Positions 8,547 to 18,052 of a DNA stretch of 64,000 bases are shown here, in pieces. A model generated the notes under the pieces. It was not told the origin of the DNA. It did no database searches and saw only the letters and a list, made by a program, of their open reading frames with translations. The stretch's first letter is position 1. Every line of letters begins with the position of its first letter. This DNA is from an uncultured Colwellia sp. (GTDB lineage Bacteria > Pseudomonadota > Gammaproteobacteria > Enterobacterales > Alteromonadaceae). The stretch spans positions 62,001 to 126,000 of the forward strand of contig CAJXUN010000005.1 in the NCBI GenBank assembly GCA_913061475.1, in the 5' to 3' direction. The position numbers and the translations under genes are program-made.

Positions 8547-9365
8547 TTATTCGACTAACGCTAAATGTTCGCGAATATCTTTTGCTATAGCTACATATAG
8601 ACATTTAAATCCAGGAGATAAGTTCTCCATAAAAATTGTTGGGTTGATGTAATAAGGCGCTCGCATACCATGGTAATCAATGGCATCACCTAATTGAATA
8701 AAGTTAATTCCAACAAACTTCATGCTACGAGCTAATCGTGGCTCCATCATGACATAAACATGTTTGACACCCGTTTCTATACTCATAGTGGCTGCAGCCA
8801 TATACAGGCCTATGGCAATAAATGGAAAGCAGCGTAGTTCTGTTTCTGAATAGCTGGACTCACTAATAGCACCAATGGCAGAGCCTTTAAATTTATCTGT
8901 TCTACGTCGTCTAAAGTCAGACTTTACCGCTAATCGAGAAATTTCAGCAATTTCGTGGCGGGCAAAGTTACGGGGATGTAGCTCAGTATTTTGGATTGAT
9001 TCTAGACAGTACTTTTCGATTGGCAACATTTCAGAGGCATCTGCCGACCTGACCACTCTCACGCAACTTGTGTAGGTATCAGTAGGTTTGTGTTTAATCA
9101 TGGAAAAAATTGATTGGGCGTCAAATTCATCATGCTCTTTGCCCTCATCTTTTATCTTTTCAAAAGCGAGTTCTTCACAGTAAACATTATGACGAATACG
9201 GAAAACTTCATCGCGCAGTGCGTCATTAATTGCCACTTCAGGTTGTAAGAATTGAGTAAAATGCTCAGCAATATTCATCGCGTCATGATTAACTTTCATT
9301 GATGCGATTCGTTTAGTGATATTCCCAATTACCGGTGCATTTAGCAATTTCTTGCTCCAACTCAT
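8547..9365 (-). CDS. PEP-CTERM/exosortase-associated acyltransferase
   Basis: A 272-residue GNAT-fold protein resembling autoinducer synthases (LuxI type), in the family found only with PEP-CTERM/exosortase systems. Supporting features are FRIRHNVYCEELAFE (an N-terminal block similar to the RxxVF-type start of acyl-homoserine-lactone synthases), a conserved D/E-rich segment EHDEFDAQS, CVRVVR, and the EISRLAV strand. Family knowledge says the product and acyl donor are uncharacterised. It is followed by the ThiF-like gene, and the pair stands just upstream of the PEP-CTERM gene. An acylated signal or lipid made by the pair is a reasonable inference, not shown by the sequence. Confidence 0.85.
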   Translation of the reverse strand: MSWSKKLLNAPVIGNITKRIASMKVNHDAMNIAEHFTQFLQPEVAINDALRDEVFRIRHNVYCEELAFEKIKDEGKEHDEFDAQSIFSMIKHKPTDTYTSCVRVVRSADASEMLPIEKYCLESIQNTELHPRNFARHEIAEISRLAVKSDFRRRRTDKFKGSAIGAISESSYSETELRCFPFIAIGLYMAAATMSIETGVKHVYVMMEPRLARSMKFVGINFIQLGDAIDYHGMRAPYYINPTIFMENLSPGFKCLYVAIAKDIREHLALVE

Positions 9366-9529
9366 TATGACCTCAGCTTTCTGGTGTATATAAAAGGTTA
9401 GATATTGTTACCATTATTACTTGTTTTTAAGCTAGTTGTATAATTAATTTACCATTTTATATCGTGATTATAGAATATATTTGTTATGTGCTTACTAAAT
9501 GTATTGAAAGTTTAATTGCTTTTACAAGC

Positions 9530-10351
9530 TTAGGTGCTGAGTTTAGCTTTAATAGGGACTATTTCCATCGCCGTCTGGTAGCCGATGTTAAAGAGTGAAA
9601 TCTTTTTGTCTTCACTCATGCCAAAGTCAACTGCTGAGCATAAGCCAGTGTTGATAATAATGGTATTGTGCCAGAAAGCGTCATTGATATATTCGCGTGA
9701 AATAGTTGTCATAAAGGTTCTAATCAGTAACGTGACGTAGTTAATAATAGGAAACATACCGTTAGTTTTTAGGTCATCATATTCATGTTCACCGCGTAGG
9801 CGAAAGCATAATACGGGTGTGCCATCCATAGCCCAGTCTCGGTGTAAGGCATCTTCTGATAGTATACTGCCATCAACCATTAGGTGTTTACCAAAGGTTT
9901 TGAAGCTAAAGACTAAGGGAATCGACATGGAAAAACGAACCGCAAGTGAAACCTTCATTCCGGGTGTTCTTTCGCGATTAAAGATAACCGGGCGGCCTGT
10001 TTTAACGTCAGTAGCTACTATGTTTAAGTTGTATTTGAGGTCAACAAAGGTTTTGCCCTTTAAATGGTGGTCTACCCATTGCTCGAATACATCACCAGAG
10101 CTTAAGCCGCCATTACGTATCAAGCTGACTAATGAGAAACCTTTGAATTGGTTATAATTGGTGGTTATTGCAATATGTTTTATCTCTTCAATCGATAGGC
10201 CTGTAGCGTATAGGCTCGCGATAATACTGCCCCCAGACACACCAACAATATGAGAAAAGTCGATGTGCAAATCTGTTAATGCTTGTAGCACTCCAATATG
10301 AGCAGGTAGGCGTGTTCCTCCGCCAGCTAAAATAGGCACTATACTTGCCAC
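9530..10351 (-). CDS. Patatin-like phospholipase
   Basis: A 273-residue patatin-fold lipid acyl hydrolase without a signal peptide, so probably cytoplasmic or membrane-peripheral. The oxyanion glycine run is GGGTRLPAHIG (10-20), the nucleophile is Ser39 in GVSGGS, and the partner aspartate is Asp160 in VDGS, so the catalytic dyad is intact. Family members hydrolyse phospholipids or acyl esters; the exact substrate is not visible. It is separated by about 165 bases from the exosortase-associated acyltransferase and reads in the same direction, so a link with that lipid-modifying pair is possible. It is divergent from the protease gene at 10466. Confidence 0.9.
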   Translation of the reverse strand: MASIVPILAGGGTRLPAHIGVLQALTDLHIDFSHIVGVSGGSIIASLYATGLSIEEIKHIAITTNYNQFKGFSLVSLIRNGGLSSGDVFEQWVDHHLKGKTFVDLKYNLNIVATDVKTGRPVIFNRERTPGMKVSLAVRFSMSIPLVFSFKTFGKHLMVDGSILSEDALHRDWAMDGTPVLCFRLRGEHEYDDLKTNGMFPIINYVTLLIRTFMTTISREYINDAFWHNTIIINTGLCSAVDFGMSEDKKISLFNIGYQTAMEIVPIKAKLST

Positions 10352-10465
10352 ATGGTTTCCTCCGTGTATGAGATTATTTAATTATGGTTAAAAATTTCAA
10401 ATTCGCTAGCAAAAAAGTATGCTAAGTTGAGGTAAAGTGTGAATTTTTTAAAAAATGAGTGAAGT

Positions 10466-11230
10466 ATGAGCTACGTATTACAATTATTAGTGTTTTCTCT
10501 TATGGTATTCAGTACGGTGGCCTATAGTAATTTGGCCGATACGGTAAGTTTAGTTAAACCTTCGGTGGTAGGTATTGGTGTTTATACCCCCATCGGACAG
10601 CCTAAAAATCAACTTTATGGTAGTGGCTTTGTGATCGGTGATGGCACGTATGTTGTCACGAATAGGCATGTTATTGCTCAAGATCTTGATGCAAGTCTGC
10701 TGCAGGAATTGGCTGTTTTTACTGGTAAAGGGGTGGCGGCGAAAGTCAATATTGCCAAACTGATCGCTAGTGATAAAGAGCATGATCTCGCGATTCTTAA
10801 AATTACGGGTGCGCCATTATCTGCGTTGAAACTAGCAAAAAATGATTTTCGTCGTGAAGGCAGTGCAATTGCGTTTACCGGTTTCCCAATTGGTGCGGTT
10901 TTAGGGCTCTACCCTGTTACGCATCAGGGGATTATTGCTGCAGTCACCCCAACAATTACGCCAGTTGATGACTCACGGCAAATTAGCGTCGCTATGTTAA
11001 GGCGCTTAAGGGATCCCTATTTAGTCTATCAATTAGATGCCACGGCTTACCCCGGCAATAGTGGCAGTGCTATGTATGACGTTAAAACAGGTGAAGTGGT
11101 TGGCATTATTAATAAAGTTTTTGTTCAGCAAAGTAAAGAAACAGTGATCAGTAAGCCTAGCGGTATAACTTATGCGATCCCGGTGAAATACCTACATGAA
11201 TTATTAAAACAACATAATATAACGCTGTAA
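10466..11230 (+). CDS. Periplasmic trypsin-like serine protease (no PDZ domain)
   Basis: A 254-residue S1-fold protease with an N-terminal signal peptide (residues 1-20). All three catalytic residues are visible: His68 in VTNRHVI, Asp107 in EHDLAIL and Ser199 in YPGNSGSA. It resembles the protease core of DegP/DegS but ends shortly after the catalytic domain and has no PDZ domain, so substrate recognition must differ from classic HtrA. It is a single gene, divergent from the patatin gene and convergent with yibQ. Role in envelope protein quality control is inferred. Confidence 0.9.
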   Translation: MSYVLQLLVFSLMVFSTVAYSNLADTVSLVKPSVVGIGVYTPIGQPKNQLYGSGFVIGDGTYVVTNRHVIAQDLDASLLQELAVFTGKGVAAKVNIAKLIASDKEHDLAILKITGAPLSALKLAKNDFRREGSAIAFTGFPIGAVLGLYPVTHQGIIAAVTPTITPVDDSRQISVAMLRRLRDPYLVYQLDATAYPGNSGSAMYDVKTGEVVGIINKVFVQQSKETVISKPSGITYAIPVKYLHELLKQHNITL

Positions 11231-11268
11231 CGGTTAGCAACTATGGCATAGTGCGGGATTTTTAGTTA

Positions 11269-12021
11269 TTAATCGTCGGCGTTAAGTTGCTGCTTATCTT
11301 CTCTTACTTTATTCATTAAAAGCGCGGATATTGGCACTAATTGGATGTTGTTCTTTTTAAGTAATGGTAAAAGCTTAAGCAACGAGGTAATTGTTTCAGG
11401 GTGAGGGTGGGCAATAGCAACAACACTTTGATAGCGCTTGGCGTCTCGCATTAATTGGTTAAACTGGCTTCGAATATAGCTGTGCTCTAATTTATTATCG
11501 AGAAATATATGCCGATGTAAGCTCGGCACGCCAAAATCCAGCGCCACTTGTTCGGCTTGGCTGGCACCGCTCGTCATACTATCAATAAACATTAAGTTTC
11601 TTTCTCGCAGAAAATTCATTGTCCAAGCCATGGGTTGATAGAGCTCGGTGAGCTTGCTGCCCATATGATTATTGATACCTAAAGCAAAGGGGATTTCTGC
11701 GAAAGCATTCGATAAATTATTGCGTATACTCGTTTCATTCATAGTACTAGTTAATGCACCGGGCCCGAGTTTTTTACCATTTTTTGCTTCCATTGGAATA
11801 TGCAATATCACATCGTTTTTGTTCGCATTGGCTTTTAGCGCTAACCTTTTACCGTAAGGCGTATGAGGAAGGATGGCGTAACTAATATTACCCGGTAAAT
11901 AAAGTGCTTGAATGTCACTTTTTCGATAACCAATATCATCAATAATAATAGCAATTTGGGCTGGTTTGGCATAAATGACAGAAGAGGCGAGTAGGCATAA
12001 TGTCAGTAATAATCGAAGCAC
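11269..12021 (-). CDS. yibQ: YibQ-type divergent polysaccharide deacetylase
   Basis: A 250-residue exported protein (signal peptide about residues 1-18) with the divergent polysaccharide deacetylase (DUF610) pattern: IAIIIDDIGY at the N-terminal strand, LHIPMEA, GINNHMGS and VAIAHPHPET near the end. The family sits beside envC in many gammaproteobacteria, exactly as here, and probably acts on envelope glycans. It lies about 100 bases downstream of envC and belongs to the gpmM-envC-yibQ unit. Deacetylase activity has not been proven for the family. Confidence 0.9.
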   Translation of the reverse strand: MLRLLLTLCLLASSVIYAKPAQIAIIIDDIGYRKSDIQALYLPGNISYAILPHTPYGKRLALKANANKNDVILHIPMEAKNGKKLGPGALTSTMNETSIRNNLSNAFAEIPFALGINNHMGSKLTELYQPMAWTMNFLRERNLMFIDSMTSGASQAEQVALDFGVPSLHRHIFLDNKLEHSYIRSQFNQLMRDAKRYQSVVAIAHPHPETITSLLKLLPLLKKNNIQLVPISALLMNKVREDKQQLNADD

Positions 12022-12121
12022 TATAAGTAATTCTCGTGGTAAATAACCGTTTTAGGGTAACAGTTCAGATAATTAAAATCGATGATGTCAGCTGATATAA
12101 ATTAATTAACTCGAGTTGAGG

Positions 12122-13282
12122 TTACTGACACCAGAGTTTAGGATTTACCGCTTTACCGGTATGTCTAATTTCAAAATAAAGGCCTGATTTATCTTGGCCA
12201 CCACTTTGTCCAACAAGAGCTATCGGTTCACCTGCTTCAACACGATCACCCACCGATTTAAGTAGTGCTTGGTTATGACCATATAAACTCATGTAACCAT
12301 CACCATGATCAACAACTGAAACTAAACCGTAGCCATTAAGCCAATCAGAAAATAAAATGGTGCCATTATGTATGGTCTTTACTTGTCGTCCAATAGGCGC
12401 AGAGAGAAATACCCCTTTCCATTTTAGGTAGCCCTGTTTGCTTGAACCAAAGCTGTGGCTGATTTTTCCTTTCACTGGCCAATTTAGTTTTCGCTTTAAT
12501 TTACTTAAACCGACTAAGTTCTCAGCAGCTTGTGCGGCGGCGGCCATTTTTTTCAGTAAGGCAACAAGATCTTTTTCTTCGCGCTCTAGTTTTACCAGTT
12601 TTTGTTGGCCAGTAAGTACTTTTTTATTCAGCGCATTGAGAGTCTGTTTTTGCTTAGTTTTTGATAATTCGAGAATTTGCTTTTGTTGATTTTGAGTTTG
12701 GGTTAATTTTGCTAATTGCTCAGCTTTTAATTGCTGTTGCAGCTCGACATCATTTAATTTTTTGATGGTTACTTTGAATGTTTCAATTTCTTTTATACGA
12801 GCGGCATTCAGATATTGATAATGCGTGATTGTACGCTGCACACTACTTGGATGTTCTTGATTAAGAATCAATTTTAAATAGTCATGATGACCTGCAGAGT
12901 AGGCGGCTCTGAGTTGTTTAGCTAAAATTTGCTCTTGTTGTTTCTTTGCTATGTCGAGTTGCTTTTTCTCTTCCGTAAGTTCAGTAAGCTTTTTGCGCAC
13001 AACGGTTAAATTTGTGCTGGTATCAAGTAAACTCTTGGCGATTTTGCCAATCGCAACATCATCTGTTTTTAATTGCTGTTCTAAGTCGCTAATTTTTACA
13101 TTGGTGCTAGATAAGTTCTGCTTTTGCTGATTAATGGCTCGCTGGATATCATTCAGTTGTTTATTCGTTTGTGCACTAGAATCAGATTGAGCAAAGATAG
13201 CCGTGGAGAAAAACAATAGCAACAAACCAATAAGGCCTGAGCCAAATTGGTTAAGTTGCGAGTTATTATTACTTATGTGCAC
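12122..13282 (-). CDS. envC: Murein hydrolase activator EnvC
   Basis: A 386-residue periplasmic protein: a hydrophobic export signal (about residues 14-31), a long coiled coil (about 35-250), then a LytM/M23 domain (about 265-386). In the LytM domain the usual zinc ligands are missing: the first motif reads KGVFLSAPIG and the HxH site reads GLYFEIRH, so it is an activator and not an enzyme, as known for EnvC, which recruits and activates amidases AmiA/AmiB at the septum. An AmiB homologue is present at 38.5 kb. It follows gpmM by about 18 bases in the same operon, the E. coli arrangement. Confidence 0.95.
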   Translation of the reverse strand: MHISNNNSQLNQFGSGLIGLLLLFFSTAIFAQSDSSAQTNKQLNDIQRAINQQKQNLSSTNVKISDLEQQLKTDDVAIGKIAKSLLDTSTNLTVVRKKLTELTEEKKQLDIAKKQQEQILAKQLRAAYSAGHHDYLKLILNQEHPSSVQRTITHYQYLNAARIKEIETFKVTIKKLNDVELQQQLKAEQLAKLTQTQNQQKQILELSKTKQKQTLNALNKKVLTGQQKLVKLEREEKDLVALLKKMAAAAQAAENLVGLSKLKRKLNWPVKGKISHSFGSSKQGYLKWKGVFLSAPIGRQVKTIHNGTILFSDWLNGYGLVSVVDHGDGYMSLYGHNQALLKSVGDRVEAGEPIALVGQSGGQDKSGLYFEIRHTGKAVNPKLWCQ

Positions 13283-13300
13283 GTTAAAGTTCGCGTTTTC

Positions 13301-14842
13301 TTAGGTTAGTTCTAATAAATTACTACCGGTCATTTCTTCGGGTTGAGACATATCCATTAACGCTAAAACAGTTGGCGCTATATCGCTGAGCGCGCCTGTT
13401 GAGGCTGTTTTTGCTTTTCGGCCAACATAAATTAACGGTACAGGTTCACAGGTATGCGCAGTGTGTGCTTGTCCTGAAACATTGTCCATCATTTGTTCTG
13501 CATTACCATGATCGGCCGTAATTAAACATTCACTGTTGGTTTTTTCTAAAGCCACTAGTACACGGCCTATACAGGTATCTACTGCTTCGCAAGCTTTGAT
13601 TGCAGCATCAAAATCACCTGTATGACCGACCATATCACCATTGGGATAGTTACAAACAATAAAATCATGCGCGCCACTTTCAATCGCGGCGACAAGTTTA
13701 TCGGTTAGCAAGGTGGAGTTCATTTCAGGTTGTAGGTCATAAGTTGCCACTTGTGGTGAAGGAACGAGGATACGTTCTTCACCGTTGAATGTGTCTTCTT
13801 TACCACCACTAAAGAAAAAAGTAACGTGAGCATATTTTTCTGTTTCAGATATCCGCAGTTGGGTTTTGTTATGTTTTTCTAACCATTCACCCAACACATT
13901 ATCGAGCTTGACGGTGGGGAAGGCACATGGCGCGTCAATATCGGCGGCATATTCTGTTAGCATAACAAAATTACTGAGTTTAGGCTGCTTGTCGCGTACA
14001 AAGCCTGCAAATGCTGTTTCGGTGAAACAACGAGTAAACTGGCGAGCACGATCTGCTCGAAAGTTCATAAAGATCATGGCATCACCATCTTCTACCTGAA
14101 TAGTGTCGCCATTTCCTTTGGTGATGGCTGAAGCTTGTACAAATTCGTCATTTTCGTCACGTGCGTATGCCGCATGTAAGGCATCTGTGGCATTACTATA
14201 TTGAAACTGTGCTCGGCCTGAAACCATTAAGTTGTAAGCTAGTTCAACTCGGTCCCAACGTTGATCTCTATCCATTGCATAATAGCGACCAATAACAGAA
14301 GCAACTTGCCCACAGCCTAGCTCGGCAAACTTTTCTTGTGCTTTTATCAATGAAGCTTCTGCACTGCGCGGTGGTGTATCACGGCCATCCAAAAAGGCAT
14401 GTAAATAAACTCTTTTCGCTCCCTTTTCGGCTGCCATTGTTAACATGGCAAAAATATGTTCTTCGTGGCTATGTACGCCGCCTGGTGATAATAAGCCAAA
14501 TACATGAATAGCTTTATTGTTGCTGACTGCATTTTCAACTGTATTGACTAAAGCAGGGTTTTGCTGAAACTCTTTATCTGCTATCGCTTTGGTTATGCGG
14601 GTAAAATCTTGATAAACAATGCGTCCGGCACCTAGGTTAACATGACCAACCTCAGAGTTGCCCATTTGCCCGTCGGGTAAACCCACCGCCATACCGGATG
14701 TTTCAATTAACATGTTAGGTCTATTTGCCATTAAGTCGTCCAACACCGGTGTTTTGGCATGATAGATGGCATTTGATTCTGGATTTTCTCGATATCCCCA
14801 ACCATCTAAAATAATAAGAACGGTAGACTTCTTGTTTGGCAT
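13301..14842 (-). CDS. gpmM: 2,3-bisphosphoglycerate-independent phosphoglycerate mutase
   Basis: A 513-residue cytoplasmic manganese enzyme interconverting 3- and 2-phosphoglycerate in glycolysis and gluconeogenesis. Motifs: [11 protein letters not shown] at the N-terminus (metal Asp), [14 protein letters not shown] with the catalytic serine, [18 protein letters not shown] and ITADHGNAE for metal binding. The ATG at 14842 is chosen: AAGGA lies 7 bases upstream, whereas the in-frame GTG at 14845 would be too close. First gene of gpmM-envC-yibQ, divergent from yibN. Confidence 0.97.
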   Translation of the reverse strand: MPNKKSTVLIILDGWGYRENPESNAIYHAKTPVLDDLMANRPNMLIETSGMAVGLPDGQMGNSEVGHVNLGAGRIVYQDFTRITKAIADKEFQQNPALVNTVENAVSNNKAIHVFGLLSPGGVHSHEEHIFAMLTMAAEKGAKRVYLHAFLDGRDTPPRSAEASLIKAQEKFAELGCGQVASVIGRYYAMDRDQRWDRVELAYNLMVSGRAQFQYSNATDALHAAYARDENDEFVQASAITKGNGDTIQVEDGDAMIFMNFRADRARQFTRCFTETAFAGFVRDKQPKLSNFVMLTEYAADIDAPCAFPTVKLDNVLGEWLEKHNKTQLRISETEKYAHVTFFFSGGKEDTFNGEERILVPSPQVATYDLQPEMNSTLLTDKLVAAIESGAHDFIVCNYPNGDMVGHTGDFDAAIKACEAVDTCIGRVLVALEKTNSECLITADHGNAEQMMDNVSGQAHTAHTCEPVPLIYVGRKAKTASTGALSDIAPTVLALMDMSQPEEMTGSNLLELT

Positions 14843-15081
14843 CACGGCTTCCTTTATAAGAACAACGACAGATAAAATTAATTTTTCAAGCTGAGTATAT
14901 CAAGACACGAAGTGAATATCTTGTGTCTGTTTAGAGAAAATGTTTCTGTGCGAAGATCAAATTTACTTCATCGTGCCAAAGTTATTTTAGTTATTTGTTC
15001 AGCGATGAAAAGTTCCGTTTGGGTTTAGTTTATTAGCCTGTATACTATTGCCAATTTTTAGTTAATTAGAATGTAAAACTT

Positions 15082-15507
15082 ATGGATCAATTTATTACTT
15101 TCGCAATGAGCCAACCGTTACTTAGCGCAGCTTGGTTGGTTATTGTTTTAATGATTATTGTCATTACTATCAAAATTCAAATGTCACCTATCAAGCAACT
15201 AAGCACACAACAAATGACTTTTTTAGTTAATAGAGAGTCAGGTGTCGTAGTTGATAGCCGTAGTGAAAAGGATTTTAAAGCAGGACATATTGTTGACGCA
15301 GTTCACCTTAGCAATGAAAAAGTCAGTAAAAATGACTTCGTTAGTCTTGAAAAGCACAAAGATAATCCCATCATTGTAGTATGCAGTGCTGGTCTTAGTG
15401 CCGGTAAAGTAGCAAATCAACTAGCAAAAGCGGGTTTTACTCGGGTAAATTTACTTAAAGGTGGTATGAATGCTTGGTTAAGTGCGGGTTTACCTGTAAC
15501 CAAGTAA
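15082..15507 (+). CDS. yibN: Membrane-anchored rhodanese-like protein YibN
   Basis: A 141-residue protein with one N-terminal membrane helix (about 15-30) and a single rhodanese domain (about 40-138). The active-site loop is CSAGLSAGK with the catalytic cysteine near residue 96, so sulfurtransferase activity is plausible. First gene of yibN-grxC-secB-gpsA, the same order as in E. coli. The physiological acceptor is unknown. Confidence 0.92.
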   Translation: MDQFITFAMSQPLLSAAWLVIVLMIIVITIKIQMSPIKQLSTQQMTFLVNRESGVVVDSRSEKDFKAGHIVDAVHLSNEKVSKNDFVSLEKHKDNPIIVVCSAGLSAGKVANQLAKAGFTRVNLLKGGMNAWLSAGLPVTK

Positions 15508-15532
15508 TAGACACCAACAACGGATGATCATG

Positions 15533-15787
15533 ATGGCAGTTGAGATATATACTAAAGTAACTTGTTTTTATTGTATGAGAGCGAAAGCTTTACTTGATGA
15601 TATGGGCATTAGTTACCATGAAATAAAAATTGACGGCGATGCACTATTACGTGAAAAAATGATCACACGTAGTCAGGGGGCCTCAACGGTACCTCAAATT
15701 TTTATTAACAACCAGCACATTGGTGGTTGTGATGATTTATTTGCATTGCATGCGCAAGGCACATTAGCTTCACTTTTAGCACAATAA
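15533..15787 (+). CDS. grxC: Glutaredoxin 3 (unusual CFYC active site)
   Basis: An 84-residue dithiol glutaredoxin that reduces disulfides with glutathione. Motifs: active site TCFYC (Cys11 and Cys14 from the chosen start), the cis-proline TVPQIFI and GGCDDLFAL, which carries the third cysteine conserved in Grx3. The usual active site is CPYC; here proline is replaced by phenylalanine. ATG codons also occur at 15524 and 15530; 15533 is preferred because it gives the usual length and begins like other GrxC proteins (MA-x-EIYTK). Second gene in the yibN-gpsA operon. Confidence 0.95.
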   Translation: MAVEIYTKVTCFYCMRAKALLDDMGISYHEIKIDGDALLREKMITRSQGASTVPQIFINNQHIGGCDDLFALHAQGTLASLLAQ

Positions 15788-15852
15788 TATGAGTGAAAAA
15801 CTTAGCATAAAAAGCCATTAGATAATGGCGTAAATATATAGGAAGTAACAAC

Positions 15853-16356
15853 ATGGCTGACGAAATTCAAAACGGCGCAGAAGCAACAAGCGAACAACCG
15901 GCTCCACAATTTGCTATTCAACGCGTTTATACTAAAGATATCTCTTTTGAAACCCCTAACTCTCCAGGTATTTTTCAAAAAGATTGGAAGCCAGAAGTAC
16001 AATTAGATATCGATACTAAATCGACTAAACTTGCTGATGATACTTATGAAGTGACATTGTCGCTAACAGTAACAGCTAAAGTTGAAGAGCAAACTGCTTT
16101 TCTAGCTGAAGTACAACAAGCAGGTATTTTTACTATTGGCAATCTTCCTGAAGCTCAATTAGCACATACGATTGGTGCATTCTGTCCGACAACGTTATTT
16201 CCATATGCACGTGAAGCTGTAGCAAACTTGGTTAGCCGTGGTTCATTCCCACAAATTAACTTAGCACCAGTAAACTTTGAAGCTTTGTTCGCTAACTATG
16301 TTCAACAACGCGCTGCACAAGCAGAGCAAGTGCCAGCAAGCACTGAAACACATTAA
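15853..16356 (+). CDS. secB: Protein-export chaperone SecB
   Basis: A 167-residue cytoplasmic chaperone that holds preproteins unfolded and hands them to SecA. The SecB core is clear: [26 protein letters not shown], the [23 protein letters not shown] strand pair and the [28 protein letters not shown] block (broken here for length: LFPYARE, VSRGSFP, NLAPVNF). The C-terminal tail is glutamine/alanine rich and slightly longer than in E. coli. A GGAAG ribosome site precedes the ATG. It is 3 bases ahead of gpsA. Confidence 0.97.
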   Translation: MADEIQNGAEATSEQPAPQFAIQRVYTKDISFETPNSPGIFQKDWKPEVQLDIDTKSTKLADDTYEVTLSLTVTAKVEEQTAFLAEVQQAGIFTIGNLPEAQLAHTIGAFCPTTLFPYAREAVANLVSRGSFPQINLAPVNFEALFANYVQQRAAQAEQVPASTETH

Positions 16357-16359
16357 TTG

Positions 16360-17367
16360 ATGAGCGATAATACTGCTGCAATTTCAGTTATCGGTGCTGG
16401 TTCGTATGGCACAGCACTGGCAATCTGTTTAGCGCGTAACGGTCATAAAACTTTGCTTTGGGGACGTGATGCTAGTCACGTTGCTGAGATGGCGAGTACT
16501 CGTGCAAATGAAAAATACCTACCCGGCAGTAAGTTTCCAAACGCATTGGTGGTTAGTGATGATTTAGCGAATGTTGTTGCAGCGAGTAAAAATATTTTAC
16601 TCGTTGTACCCAGTCACGCCTTTGGTGAAATGCTGGCGCAAATAAAACCGTATTTGCGAAAAGACGCACGCTTAGTTTGGGCTACTAAAGGTTTAGAGCA
16701 CGACTCAGGACGGTTATTACAAGACGTTGCTCGAGAAGCTTTAGGTAACAAAATATCTTTAGCCGTGCTTTCTGGGCCGACCTTTGCAAGGGAAATGGCA
16801 GCAGGATTACCAACCGCTATATCTTTATCTTCTACTGATGAAGAATTTGTTAGTGATATTTCTAACTTACTACACTGTGAACGCACTTTTCGTGTCTATA
16901 GCAACAGCGATTTTATCGGTGTGCAATTAGGTGGCGCGGTGAAAAATGTTATTGCTATTGGCGCCGGCATGGCCGATGGTATAGGTTTTGGCGCAAATGC
17001 TCGTACTGCGTTGATCACTCGTGGCTTAGCAGAAATGACTCGTTTAGGCTGTGCGTTAAAGGCTGAGCCTTCAACATTTATGGGCATGGCAGGCTTGGGT
17101 GATTTAGTGTTAACTTGCACGGATAATCAATCGCGTAATCGACGTTTTGGTCTAGCCTTAGGTGGTGGAGCAGAAGTTGAACAAGCCATGGCAGATATTG
17201 GCCAAGTTGTAGAAGGTTATCGCAATACTAAAGAAGTCTATATGCTTGCACAGCGCATGGGTGTTGAAATGCCAATTGTTGAACAAGTTTATCAGGTACT
17301 TTACTGTGGTAAAGATGCAAAATTAGCCGCCGCAGATTTACTTTCTCGTGAACGTAAATTTGAATAA
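16360..17367 (+). CDS. gpsA: Glycerol-3-phosphate dehydrogenase (NAD(P)+)
   Basis: A 335-residue cytoplasmic enzyme that reduces dihydroxyacetone phosphate to sn-glycerol 3-phosphate for phospholipid synthesis. The Rossmann motif is [10 protein letters not shown] at the N-terminus; other signatures are [16 protein letters not shown], the catalytic lysine in [10 protein letters not shown] and GLGDLVLTC. The ATG at 16360 is used; a TTG directly before it, at 16357, abuts the secB stop and is unlikely. Last gene of the operon; a bidirectional terminator follows. Confidence 0.97.
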   Translation: MSDNTAAISVIGAGSYGTALAICLARNGHKTLLWGRDASHVAEMASTRANEKYLPGSKFPNALVVSDDLANVVAASKNILLVVPSHAFGEMLAQIKPYLRKDARLVWATKGLEHDSGRLLQDVAREALGNKISLAVLSGPTFAREMAAGLPTAISLSSTDEEFVSDISNLLHCERTFRVYSNSDFIGVQLGGAVKNVIAIGAGMADGIGFGANARTALITRGLAEMTRLGCALKAEPSTFMGMAGLGDLVLTCTDNQSRNRRFGLALGGGAEVEQAMADIGQVVEGYRNTKEVYMLAQRMGVEMPIVEQVYQVLYCGKDAKLAAADLLSRERKFE

Positions 17368-17388
17368 TAGTTAATAAAAAGATAATTT

Positions 17389-17424
17389 AAAAAGGCATAT
17401 TGCGTTAGCGCAACATGCCTTTTT
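17389..17424. terminator. Bidirectional terminator between gpsA and trmL
   Basis: A hairpin with arms AAAAAGGCATaTTGCG and CGCAAcATGCCTTTTT around a TTAG loop lies between these convergent genes. A T run follows on both strands, so it should terminate transcripts from either side. Confidence 0.85.
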
Positions 17425-17496
17425 TATATGTATTGTTAGTATTCTCTAGCTAATATTATTGAAGTGACCGATTTTATTAATCCGTTTAGTTAGCTT

Positions 17497-17961
17497 TTAA
17501 ATTGAGTTTGCAAAGCCTAATTGACGCCATGCTTCATAGACAATCACGGCAGTGGCATTTGATAAGTTCATACTACGACTATCTTTTAACATTGGGATCC
17601 TGATTTTATCTTGATCGGGAATTTGTTGCCTAACATCTTCGGGTAATCCACCGGTTTCTGAACCAAATAAAAGGTAATCACCTGTTTGAAAATTAACATC
17701 GCCATAGTAGCCAGTCGACTTTGTAGTCACTGCCAATACACGCTTAGGTTGTTCTGAAGCTATAAAACTTTGATAATTTGCATGACGTTTAAGTGCCGCA
17801 AACTCATGGTAGTCTAAGCCCGCTCTACGCAATTTTTTATCTTCTAGATCAAAGCCTAGCGGTTCAATAAGGTGTAATCTGAAACCGGTATTAGCACATA
17901 GTCGAATGATATTGCCAGTATTGGGAGGAATTTGAGGTTGAAATAAAACGACATCTAACAT
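17497..17961 (-). CDS. trmL: tRNA (cytidine/uridine-34 2'-O)-methyltransferase TrmL
   Basis: A 154-residue SPOUT methyltransferase that 2'-O-methylates the wobble base of leucine tRNAs using S-adenosylmethionine. Signatures of the trefoil knot are [15 protein letters not shown] near the N-terminus, FGSETGGLP and the final [15 protein letters not shown] block with the SAM-binding knot. The size equals the E. coli protein and it also lies near gpsA there. Single gene, convergent with gpsA. Confidence 0.96.
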   Translation of the reverse strand: MLDVVLFQPQIPPNTGNIIRLCANTGFRLHLIEPLGFDLEDKKLRRAGLDYHEFAALKRHANYQSFIASEQPKRVLAVTTKSTGYYGDVNFQTGDYLLFGSETGGLPEDVRQQIPDQDKIRIPMLKDSRSMNLSNATAVIVYEAWRQLGFANSI

Positions 17962-18052
17962 ATCAAGTGCTTATTAAATTGTATAATTAAGACATTATAC
18001 CGTGCTTGAAGAGAATGCTTAAGCGAATATTTAGTCAATGGAGAACTGTGCT

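Noticed and set aside
12122-12480. EnvC as an active M23 peptidase
   Set aside because: The zinc-ligand positions are replaced, which is the normal state of EnvC activators; not a decay signal.
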